A stretch of DNA of 38,293 nucleotides from an uncultured Phascolarctobacterium sp. (GTDB lineage Bacteria; Bacillota; Negativicutes; Acidaminococcales; Acidaminococcaceae): positions 1 through 38,293 of the forward strand of contig CANQBR010000013.1 of the NCBI GenBank assembly GCA_947589605.1. The letters run 5' to 3'. Under the pieces are notes generated by a model. It was not told the origin of the DNA. It saw nothing but the letters and a program-made list of their open reading frames with translations, and ran no database searches. Positions 31,927-38,293 of this stretch are shown here, one piece after another (position 1 is the stretch's first letter; every line of letters begins with the position of its first letter). The position numbers were made by a program, and so were the translations under genes.

Positions 31927-31932
31927 ACAGTA

Positions 31933-31961
31933 ATTATAATCGCTGCCTGCGGCAGCGTCAA
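31933..31961 (-). promoter_or_regulatory. Promoter of rplM-rpsI with palindromic spacer
   Basis: Minus-strand TTGACG (31961-31956), 17-base spacer, perfect TATAAT (31938-31933). The spacer holds the perfect inverted repeat CGCTGCC-GCA-GGCAGCG. Confidence 0.85.
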
Positions 31962-31969
31962 GAAAATTT

Positions 31970-32770
31970 TCAAACCAAACGCAAAAAGCGGGAGAAAATT
32001 TTTTCATCTGCGGGCGCAGCCTTTGCATCGTAGGCTTCATAACCCACCTGCTGCAGATAAAGTCCGCAGGCGGGAGCGGGAGCGTTGAGAAAAGCACAGC
32101 GCTCGGACCGCAGTTCTTCTTCTAACGAAAGAGGCGTGCGCTCTCCCCTGCCTATCTGCACCAAAGTCCACACGATATTACGCACCATGTGATACAAAAA
32201 GCCGCTGCCGGCGATGAAAAAGCACAACTCTCTGCCACTGCGGGCGAAGCCCGCTTCGTAAATATCGCGTACGGGAGAAGAAGCAACGCTGCCGCTGGAG
32301 CGAAAAGCCGAAAAATCGTGACGACCCAAAAGATAGGCTGCAGCTTCTTCCATAAGAGACTGCTCCGGCTCCTCTTTCATTTGCCAAGCATAGCAAGTTG
32401 CGAAGGGACTGGGCTCGGCGGAAAAATAAAAACGATAAAGGTACCGCTTCCAACAGGCAGACCTGCGGGCGTTGAAGCCGGGCTCCGCCTCTTCGGCGCA
32501 AAGTGCTCTGATATCTTTCGGCAACAGACCGTTCAAAGCGCCGGCCAATCTGTCGATGGGCAAAGAGCAGCCGGTGTTGAAGCTGACGCACTGACCCAAT
32601 GCGTGGACCCCTGCGTCGGTGCGGCCGCTGGCGGTTACCGCTGCCGTCTCCCCCAACAAACGGGACAAAGCTTTTTCCACCGCTTCCTGCACCGTTGTAT
32701 GATCTTTTTGCCGCTGCCAGCCATGATAACCACTGCCATCGTAGGCCAGCAACAGCTTGACGGTCCGCAT
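31970..32770 (-). CDS. truA: tRNA pseudouridine(38-40) synthase
   Basis: 266 residues from the ATG at 32770, which overlaps the ecfT stop by one base (TGATG) and begins the family sequence MRTVKLLLAYDGSGYHGWQRQ. It modifies positions 38-40 in tRNA anticodon stem-loops. The catalytic aspartate is in SGRTDAGVHALGQ (about residues 50-62), and the SFRSSGS-like (FSAFRSSG) and FLYHMVRNIVWTLVQIGRG motifs are intact. Coupled to ecfT in the conserved ecfA1-ecfA2-ecfT-truA-rplM-rpsI order. Confidence 0.96.
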   Translation of the reverse strand: MRTVKLLLAYDGSGYHGWQRQKDHTTVQEAVEKALSRLLGETAAVTASGRTDAGVHALGQCVSFNTGCSLPIDRLAGALNGLLPKDIRALCAEEAEPGFNARRSACWKRYLYRFYFSAEPSPFATCYAWQMKEEPEQSLMEEAAAYLLGRHDFSAFRSSGSVASSPVRDIYEAGFARSGRELCFFIAGSGFLYHMVRNIVWTLVQIGRGERTPLSLEEELRSERCAFLNAPAPACGLYLQQVGYEAYDAKAAPADEKIFSRFLRLV

Positions 32771-33573
32771 CACGACAGCCACCGCAGGGCCGCCATAGCC
32801 GCCGTCAAGAGCAGCATCACTGCCAGACAACCACCGTCCAAAGTTCCGTATGCCAATTCGTGCAAACGAGTGCGTCCTTCGCCGCCCCGGTAACAGCGGG
32901 CTTCCATCGCCGTGGCCAGTTCATCCGCCCGACGAAAAGAGCTGACGAAAAGAGGCACCAAGATTGGCAGCAAACTTTTCAAACGAGTCAAAATGCTCCC
33001 GCCGGCAAAGTCGGCGCCGCGAGCTGTCTGAGCTTTCATGATGCGATCCGTTTCTTCCAGCAGCGTGGGGATGAAACGTAAAGCGATGGTCATCATCATA
33101 GCCAGCTCGTGGGCCGGCACCCCCACCGACTTGAAGGGCCGAAGCAAAGCTTCGATACCGTCGGTCAAAACGATGGGCGAAGTGGTGTACGTCAAAAGAG
33201 AGGAAAAGAGCAAAAGCAAAAGCAGCCGCAGGGCCATCTTCGCTCCCATCTCCACCCCCAAGGCTGTAACGGTGACGATGCCGTAAGAAAAGAGCACCTC
33301 TCCCCCTTTGGTAGAAAAAATATGGATGAGGGCCGTGAGGCAGGCAATGATGAAGACAGGCTTTACTCCCTTATAGATGAGTTTTAAGGGCACCCGGCTG
33401 AGAAGAGCGCAGCAAATGGCAAAAGCGCAGAGCAAAATGTAGCTGGCGCTGCTTTTGGCAATGAAGATGATGACGATGAAGCAAAGTGTGGCCAATATCT
33501 TGCTGCGGGGGTCTAACCTGTGCAGCACGGAAGTGCCGGGGAAGTACTGGCCTAAAGTGATATCGCTCAGCAT
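32770..33573 (-). CDS. ecfT: ECF transporter transmembrane coupling protein EcfT
   Basis: 267 residues from the ATG at 33573 (TAATG overlap with ecfA2), chosen for GAGGGGAAAG upstream and family start MLSDITLGQYFPGTSVLHRLDPRSK. About five membrane helices. The two coupling motifs are present: MKAQTARGADF (A-R-G type) and ATAMEARCYRGGEGRT near the end. It joins the two ATPases to interchangeable substrate-binding S components, which must be encoded elsewhere. Confidence 0.95.
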   Translation of the reverse strand: MLSDITLGQYFPGTSVLHRLDPRSKILATLCFIVIIFIAKSSASYILLCAFAICCALLSRVPLKLIYKGVKPVFIIACLTALIHIFSTKGGEVLFSYGIVTVTALGVEMGAKMALRLLLLLLFSSLLTYTTSPIVLTDGIEALLRPFKSVGVPAHELAMMMTIALRFIPTLLEETDRIMKAQTARGADFAGGSILTRLKSLLPILVPLFVSSFRRADELATAMEARCYRGGEGRTRLHELAYGTLDGGCLAVMLLLTAAMAALRWLS

Positions 33574-34439
33574 TATTTCTTTCCCCTCTTTTTGACCCAA
33601 GTCAAAAGAAATTTCTCTAACTCGGCTTCGGTGATGATATCGGCTGGCACCGGCACCCCTCTTGCCCGCAGCACAGCGGCCAAACGGGCGGCGGCGGGCA
33701 CGGCCAAGCCTACCTCTTCCAATTCTTTTTGATATTTTGCGAAGATCTCCCGAGGCGGAGCATCGTACAGCAGCTTCCCTTCGTTGATCACCAGCAAACG
33801 TTGGGCGTAGCGAGCCGCCTCGTCCATGTTGTGAGTGACGAGGATGATGGCCATGCCCTGTTGCTTGTGCGATTTCACTATCTGCTCGAAGAATAAGCGG
33901 CGGCTGCGAGGATCGAGGCCCGCACTGGGCTCGTCCAAGATCAAATAAGCCGGCTCCATGGCCAGCACGCCGGCGATGGCCAAACGGCGCATTTGCCCGC
34001 CGCTGAGCCGGAAGGGTGAACGTTGGGCGAAAGTATCGAAGTCCAGCCCCACCTGCGCCATGGCCCGCCGCACCGCTCTGTCCGTTTCTTCGGGAGAGCG
34101 GCCCAAGTTGCGGGGGCCGAAGGCGATGTCTTCGTAAGCGGTCTCCGCAAAAAGCTGATGCTCGGGATATTGAAAAACTATGCCGATCTTTCCGCGAGCC
34201 GCCTTGATCTCTTTCTCTTTTCGGGACAGATCGATGCCGTCGACGGAGGCCTTGCCCTCACTGGGCTGCAACAGACCGCCCATTTGTTGTATGAGGGTTG
34301 ATTTGCCGCTGCCGGTATGGCCGATAAGAGCGACGAAATCTCCCTTTTCTATCGTCAACGTGACCCCTTGCAAAGCCACTCGGGCAAAGGGAGTGCCGGG
34401 GCTATATGTATAATGTATCTGTTCCAGAGTTATGGCCAT
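33573..34439 (-). CDS. ecfA2: ECF transporter ATPase EcfA2
   Basis: 288 residues. Walker A GHTGSGKST (about 40-48), Q-loop FQYPEHQLFAETAYEDIAFGPRNLG, signature LSGGQMRRLA, Walker B LILDEPSAGLDP, and H-loop VTHNMDEA. The YPEHQLF form of the Q-loop is typical of the A2 (A') subunit. It forms a heterodimer with EcfA1 that drives vitamin or metal uptake through EcfT. It overlaps ecfA1 by 10 bases. Confidence 0.95.
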   Translation of the reverse strand: MAITLEQIHYTYSPGTPFARVALQGVTLTIEKGDFVALIGHTGSGKSTLIQQMGGLLQPSEGKASVDGIDLSRKEKEIKAARGKIGIVFQYPEHQLFAETAYEDIAFGPRNLGRSPEETDRAVRRAMAQVGLDFDTFAQRSPFRLSGGQMRRLAIAGVLAMEPAYLILDEPSAGLDPRSRRLFFEQIVKSHKQQGMAIILVTHNMDEAARYAQRLLVINEGKLLYDAPPREIFAKYQKELEEVGLAVPAAARLAAVLRARGVPVPADIITEAELEKFLLTWVKKRGKK

Positions 34440-35254
34440 AGGGCTTCTGCCAACTCCTCGTCTCTGATGATGTTGCCGTTGATTTTTATCCCGGCCTTGC
34501 GTAGCTTGGCGGCCAGCCGCCCGGCCGGCGGTGCTTCCAGCCCCAGCCGTTCCAGCTCATCTGTTTCGGAGAAAACTTCTTCGGGCGTACCGGCCAAAGC
34601 CACCTTCCCCTTCTCCAAAGCGTAAACGTGTTTAGCCGCTAAAGCTTCGCTCATGTCGTGAGTGATATAAACGATCGTTATCCCCTGTTCTTCGTTCAGT
34701 TTTTTGACCGTGGCCAGCACTTCTCGCCGTCCCCGGGGATCCAGCATAGCTGTAGGCTCGTCCAGTACGATGCAGCGTCCGGCCATAGCTAAAATGCCGG
34801 CGATGGCCACTCGTTGCTTTTGACCGCCGCTCAAAAGATAGGGGCCCTGCTGTGCGTAAGCGGTCATGCCCACCGCAGCCAAAGCTTCCCTCACGCGGCG
34901 GCCCAGCTCCGGCTGAGGCACGCCCAAATTCTCGGGGCCGAAGGCCACATCTTCTTCTACGATGGCGGCCACGATCTGGTTGTCCGGATTTTGAAAGACC
35001 ATGCCCACTCGAGAGCGGATGGCCCACAAATTTTCTTCAGCTGCCGTATCCATGCCGTCCACCAGCACTCTGCCTTCTGTTGGCTGCAAGAGAGCGTTGA
35101 AGTGGCGGGCCAAAGTAGATTTCCCGCTGCCGCTCTCGCCGATGACGGCCACGTAATCGCCGTCGTCCACGTGCATGTCGATGCCGTCCAAAGCTTTCAC
35201 CGTCCGGCCCTGTTCGTCTGTAAAATAATGTTTCAGGCCCTGCACTTCCAGCAA
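34430..35254 (-). CDS. ecfA1: ECF transporter ATPase EcfA1
   Basis: 274 residues with a TTG start at 35254; AGGAGG is seven bases upstream. Walker A GESGSGKST, Q-loop FQNPDNQIVAAIVEEDVAFGPENLG (the A1 type), signature LSGGQKQRVA, Walker B IVLDEPTAMLDP, and H-loop ITHDMSEA are intact. First gene of the ECF module operon; its promoter overlaps the terminator of the response-regulator gene. Confidence 0.95.
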   Translation of the reverse strand: MLEVQGLKHYFTDEQGRTVKALDGIDMHVDDGDYVAVIGESGSGKSTLARHFNALLQPTEGRVLVDGMDTAAEENLWAIRSRVGMVFQNPDNQIVAAIVEEDVAFGPENLGVPQPELGRRVREALAAVGMTAYAQQGPYLLSGGQKQRVAIAGILAMAGRCIVLDEPTAMLDPRGRREVLATVKKLNEEQGITIVYITHDMSEALAAKHVYALEKGKVALAGTPEEVFSETDELERLGLEAPPAGRLAAKLRKAGIKINGNIIRDEELAEALWP

Positions 35255-35368
35255 GAGGCATCCTCCTATCTGCTAGCATTCACGAGCGTCCGCCCTCGGC
35301 TCGGCTGTTTTAGTGCCTAGACCTTTTCTTTCGTCCGCAAAAACAACCGCCGAGGCAAAGCTAAATCG

Positions 35369-35397
35369 ATTATAAACGCTGCAACAAAAATAGTCAA
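35369..35397 (-). promoter_or_regulatory. Sigma-70 promoter of the ecfA1 operon
   Basis: Minus-strand TTGACT (35397-35392), 17-base spacer, perfect TATAAT (35374-35369). The -35 lies inside the 3' arm of the preceding terminator. Confidence 0.8.
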
Positions 35398-35422
35398 CCG
35401 TTATTCTTTCAGCGGTTGACTA
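35386..35422 (-). terminator. Terminator of the ANTAR regulator operon
   Basis: 10-bp stem TAGTCAACCG/CGGTTGACTA (35422-35413 with 35400-35391) with a 12-base loop, then TTTTT (35390-35386). It ends 9 bases past the regulator's stop. Confidence 0.85.
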
Positions 35423-35430
35423 TGTCTCTT

Positions 35431-36015
35431 TCATTTTCCCTTTTTGGCGGCGGCGATGATACCTTCGGCCAATTCCTTCAAGCTGATGCGTTTGGACATA
35501 CTGAAAAGCTGCATCCGCCGGTAGGCTTCCTGCTCCGTCATGTTGTGGGCAGCCATCAAGATGCCTTTGGCCTTCTCTACCAATTTGCGAGTAGCCAGAT
35601 TCTGCCGCAACTCATCCAGTTCTTCCTCCAACTGCCGCCGTTCCCGAAAGCGGCGCAAGGCGATCTCCATAGCGGGAAAAAGTTGTTCTTCCCGCACCGG
35701 CTTCACCAAATAAGCGATGATGCCGCTGTCCGCCGCCTTGGAAACTATGTCTTCTTGGCTGTAAGCGGTGAGAAGCAACACCGGTGCGATATTTTCTTCG
35801 TCGATGAGCTTAGCGGCGGTCAAGCCGTCCATTATCGGCATCTTCACGTCCATGATGATGAAATCGGGCCGCAGTTCTCGAGCCAGCTTCACTGCCTGCT
35901 CGCCGTCGGCTGCTTCTCCCACTATCTGATGGCCCGCATCGGTTATAAGCTCCCGCAGGTCCAGCCGCAACAGAGCTTCATCGTCGGCCAGCAATATCCG
36001 CAATTTATTTTCCAT
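35431..36015 (-). CDS. ANTAR-domain response regulator (AmiR/NasT/EutV type)
   Basis: 194 residues. Receiver domain with acidic pocket D11/D12, phosphoacceptor D56 (FIIMDVKMP) and K of YLVKPV. A coiled-coil linker (RERRQLEEELDELRQNL, about 124-141) leads to a C-terminal ANTAR domain (about 140-190: LVEKAKGILMAAHNMTEQEAYRRMQLFSM). ANTAR proteins bind paired hexaloop hairpins in nascent mRNA and prevent termination, so the output is probably antitermination. Its start overlaps the histidine-kinase gene by 11 bases. No target hairpin pair was recognised in this window. Confidence 0.93.
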   Translation of the reverse strand: MENKLRILLADDEALLRLDLRELITDAGHQIVGEAADGEQAVKLARELRPDFIIMDVKMPIMDGLTAAKLIDEENIAPVLLLTAYSQEDIVSKAADSGIIAYLVKPVREEQLFPAMEIALRRFRERRQLEEELDELRQNLATRKLVEKAKGILMAAHNMTEQEAYRRMQLFSMSKRISLKELAEGIIAAAKKGK

Positions 36016-37417
36016 CCCTCTCTCCTCCGTTCTCTTTCGGTATCAGCACCAGCGCTCCGGTGCCCGGCTCCCTTCTTTCCAAAGCGAAGCTGCCGCCTAA
36101 GTCGGCCTCGGCCATCGTCTTGATGATCTTCAAGCCCAAGCTGTTGCCGTGCTCAAAAGAAAAATCCTTCGGGAGGCCGGCGCCGTCATCCAGCACCGAG
36201 AGTCGATAGCGCTCAGGCTCTTCTTTAAAAGCGATCTGCAAGCGGCCTTTGCTCCTGCCCTTGAAGCCGTGCTCCAGAGCATTTTGCACCAATTCGTTCA
36301 AGATCAGGGCGATGCTCGTGGCTTGACGAGAACTTACGTAGGCTGTGTCGGCGTAAAATTCCGTCGTCAACTGCAAGGATGGCTCCGCCATGCTTTCTGC
36401 CACCGCTGTGTAAATGCCTTTCAATACTTTGCTCACATCGATACGGCCGCTGTCCTGTTGAGACAAATATTCGTGAACGATGGCGATGCTGTCCACTCGG
36501 CGCATGCAGTCCCGCAGCACCAGCCGCGCTTCTTCGCTGCGGGCCCGGCGGGCCTGTAGTCTTAAAATAGAAGCAACGGTCTGCAGGTTGTTCTTCACCC
36601 GATGATGGATCTCTTTGATCACCATGGACTGCAACCGCAGTTCTTCTTCTTTCTGCCTCAGCTCCGTAACGTCCTGCAGGATCACTACGGCGCAGCCTCC
36701 GTCGGCGGCGGCCGTCACCGGCAGCACCCGCATACGCAACAGCAGACCGTGAGCAGTGAACTCTTTGCTCTCCGCCTGCCCGGTGGCCATCACCATCCCC
36801 ACCAGCGGCCAATTGATGGCCACATCGTTGGTACGGCGTCCGATGACATCTTTGATGCCCAGCACTTGAAAAAGATGCCGTGCTCTGTTGTTGGCAGCTA
36901 TGATCTGTTTGTCGGGATCCACCAACAGCAGGCCGTCGCCCGGCTGCATCCGCCCGAAAAGTTCTGTCCCGCTGCCCTGCTGTTTATACACACACAGGCT
37001 CTGCAAAAAAGCCAGCACCTGTTGCGTGAACACTTCGTCCTCTTCCGCTCCTTCGAAGCCCAAAGCCGCAAAGCAACGGCCTCGCCTGTCCTGCAAAGGA
37101 TAAACGCTGTAGTGAGTGAAGGCGCCCAGGCTCCACTCCCTGTTGCCTCTGAAAGACAAATTTTGCCGCAGGCAGCGGGTCACCAACGGTTCTTCCAAAC
37201 AGCGCACGCTGCGGCCGCTGAGGTCAGGCTGCACTTTGGCCACCTGCGTTCGTGGGCGCATCTGTCTGTAAATGAGAAGTTCCCGCTTATCCGTAGTGGG
37301 AAGGAAACAGGTGACAGTAGCATGGGCGATGTCCGCCGCCAGCCCCAGAGCCCACTCTTCGGTGATCGTATCTAAAATTTGTTTCTGTTCCGCTGTCAAC
37401 AGCGGGCTGCCGGCCAC
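36005..37417 (-). CDS. Cytosolic sensor histidine kinase paired with the ANTAR regulator (EutW-like)
   Basis: 470 residues, no membrane segment. GTG start at 37417 with GGGAGG seven bases upstream. An N-terminal sensor (about 1-145, with FLPTTDKRELLIYRQMRPRTQVAK and cysteine-containing strands) is followed by a PAS domain (about 150-255, LLLVDPDKQIIAANNRARHLF) and a HisKA_2-type kinase with phosphoacceptor histidine in IHHRVKNNLQTVASIL (H271/H272). N box NELVQNALEHGF, DDGAGLP and GNSLGLKIIK are intact. The layout is like EutW, which senses a small molecule and signals to an ANTAR protein; the ligand here is unknown. The tsaD stop lies 3 bases upstream. Confidence 0.92.
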   Translation of the reverse strand: MAGSPLLTAEQKQILDTITEEWALGLAADIAHATVTCFLPTTDKRELLIYRQMRPRTQVAKVQPDLSGRSVRCLEEPLVTRCLRQNLSFRGNREWSLGAFTHYSVYPLQDRRGRCFAALGFEGAEEDEVFTQQVLAFLQSLCVYKQQGSGTELFGRMQPGDGLLLVDPDKQIIAANNRARHLFQVLGIKDVIGRRTNDVAINWPLVGMVMATGQAESKEFTAHGLLLRMRVLPVTAAADGGCAVVILQDVTELRQKEEELRLQSMVIKEIHHRVKNNLQTVASILRLQARRARSEEARLVLRDCMRRVDSIAIVHEYLSQQDSGRIDVSKVLKGIYTAVAESMAEPSLQLTTEFYADTAYVSSRQATSIALILNELVQNALEHGFKGRSKGRLQIAFKEEPERYRLSVLDDGAGLPKDFSFEHGNSLGLKIIKTMAEADLGGSFALERREPGTGALVLIPKENGGERDGK

Positions 37418-37419
37418 GG

Positions 37420-38293
37420 TCAGCCTCCCAGCCCCAAAGCCGGGGCTGCGTTGAGAGAGAGCGGGCTCCTCATCCCCGCTTTGTAAAGGTAATAACCTCG
37501 CGAAGCGATCATCACCGCATTATCCGTACATAGTATGGGCGCAGGGTGGATGAGCCGCGCCCCTGCCGCTGCGGCTGCTTCGCTCAAAGTTTTCTGCAGC
37601 ATTTTGTTCGCCGCCACGCCTCCGGCCAAAGCTATTTGCGTGAGGCCCTCGGCCCGGGCGGCGGCTATGGTTTTGTTCACCAGTGCGGCGATGATGGTCT
37701 TTTGAAAAGAAGCGGCCACATCGGCCTTCACCACCGGCCGCCCCGCCTGCACTTGCGAGTGGACGTAATTAATCACGGCGCTTTTCAAACCGCTGAAGCT
37801 GAAATCATAAGGGGAAGCCAAACGGGCGATGGGAAAAGCGAGAGCAGAGGGATCGCCCTTTTGAGCCAACTTTTCGATCTCCGGCCCTCCGGGATAGGGC
37901 AGCCCCAAATAGCGGGCCACCTTATCGAAGGCTTCCCCCGCCGCATCGTCTCTGGTCTCGCCCAGCAAAGCAAAAGAATTGTAGTCCGTCACTTTTAAAA
38001 GGGAGGTGTGGCCGCCGCTCACCACCAAAGCCAAAAATGGAGGCTCAAGCTCCGGTTCCGCCAAAAAATTGGCGAAGACGTGGCCTTCCAGATGGTTGAC
38101 GCCGATCAAGGGTCTATCCAAAGCAAAGGCCAAGGCTTTGGCGGCGCTCAGGCCCACCAGTAAAGCTCCCACCAACCCCGGACCGTAGGTGACGGCGACG
38201 GCAGTCAGCTCTTCTTTGGCCATCTTTGCTTCATCAAGCGCCTGACGAATAACGGGGAGCACAGCCTGTATGTGCTGACGGGAAGCAATCTCG
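37420..38293 (-). CDS. tsaD: tRNA N6-threonylcarbamoyladenosine transferase TsaD (partial, N-terminus beyond right edge)
   Basis: About 290 residues visible; the frame stays open to the edge (EIASRQHIQAVLPVIRQALDEAK is the normal TsaD sequence), so the first roughly 40-50 residues are missing. It transfers the threonylcarbamoyl group to A37 of ANN-decoding tRNAs. Conserved pieces: VTYGPGLVGALLVGLSAAK, the metal-binding HLEGH, VVSGGHTSL, DDAAGEAFDKVARYLGLPYPGGP, FSFSGLKSA, GGVAANK and the C-terminal LCTDNAVMIA. It ends directly before the sensor kinase, so tsaD probably leads that operon. Confidence 0.97.
   Translation of the reverse strand, partial: EIASRQHIQAVLPVIRQALDEAKMAKEELTAVAVTYGPGLVGALLVGLSAAKALAFALDRPLIGVNHLEGHVFANFLAEPELEPPFLALVVSGGHTSLLKVTDYNSFALLGETRDDAAGEAFDKVARYLGLPYPGGPEIEKLAQKGDPSALAFPIARLASPYDFSFSGLKSAVINYVHSQVQAGRPVVKADVAASFQKTIIAALVNKTIAAARAEGLTQIALAGGVAANKMLQKTLSEAAAAAGARLIHPAPILCTDNAVMIASRGYYLYKAGMRSPLSLNAAPALGLGG

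Overview
The window looks like a chromosomal segment of a low-GC-lineage (Firmicutes) bacterium with moderately high GC, probably a diderm Negativicute. The Firmicutes signal is the conserved gene order: truB-ribF-rpsO, rpsU-yqeY, ecfA1-ecfA2-ecfT-truA-rplM-rpsI, pstSCAB-phoU-phoPR, and an ANTAR two-component pair. Strong AGGAGG ribosome binding sites and near-consensus sigma-70/A promoters fit this. The diderm hint is a short relic at 20630-20731 whose translation ends like an outer-membrane beta-barrel (…ATYTF, then stop). The lineage call is inference.

Layout, left to right. 1-203: start of a gene running off the left edge, then about 600 bases of repeat-rich non-coding DNA. 830-2260: rubredoxin-fused glutamate synthase-like flavoprotein. 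2725-4904: truB-ribF-rpsO, read leftwards. 5110-8236: a two-gene EVE-McrB/McrC type IV restriction system, read rightwards from its own promoter. 8306-10822: amino-acid racemase, YbaK-type deacylase and a lipoprotein phosphoesterase. 11014-17390: the complete phosphate regulon core (pstS, pstC, pstA, pstB, phoU, phoP, phoR), with candidate PhoP boxes before pstS and a second promoter before phoPR. 17672-18699: azlCD exporter. 18778-18939: a predicted unannotated small RNA on the minus strand. 19227-19313: tRNA-Leu(CAA). 19400-20518: membrane-anchored DUF2939-like protein.

20.6-22.7 kb is an accessory patch: an outer-membrane protein remnant, a Sel1-repeat protein, and a phage-spanin-like gene broken by an in-frame stop. 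22748-25614: TVP38 membrane protein and recG. 25725-27134: rpmB, a zinc-ribbon protein, yqeY and rpsU (58 codons). 27377-29206: glmS, with an intrinsic-terminator-like hairpin in its leader. 29495-30650: a small cysteine-rich protein and an unrecognised 114-residue protein behind a large operator-like palindrome. 30878-35254: rpsI-rplM-truA-ecfT-ecfA2-ecfA1. 35431-38293: ANTAR response regulator, its cytosolic histidine kinase, and tsaD running off the right edge.

Most genes are housekeeping. The most novel signals are (i) the predicted small RNA at 18778-18939, with promoter, terminator and two tandem 37-base units showing a compensatory base-pair change, (ii) the disrupted spanin-like gene hidden under a longer open shadow frame, (iii) the glmS leader hairpin, (iv) a terminator whose 3' arm doubles as the -35 box of the ECF operon promoter, and (v) the EVE-McrB protein with an AT-rich block inside its AAA+ domain. 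No complete, obviously new multi-gene system was found.
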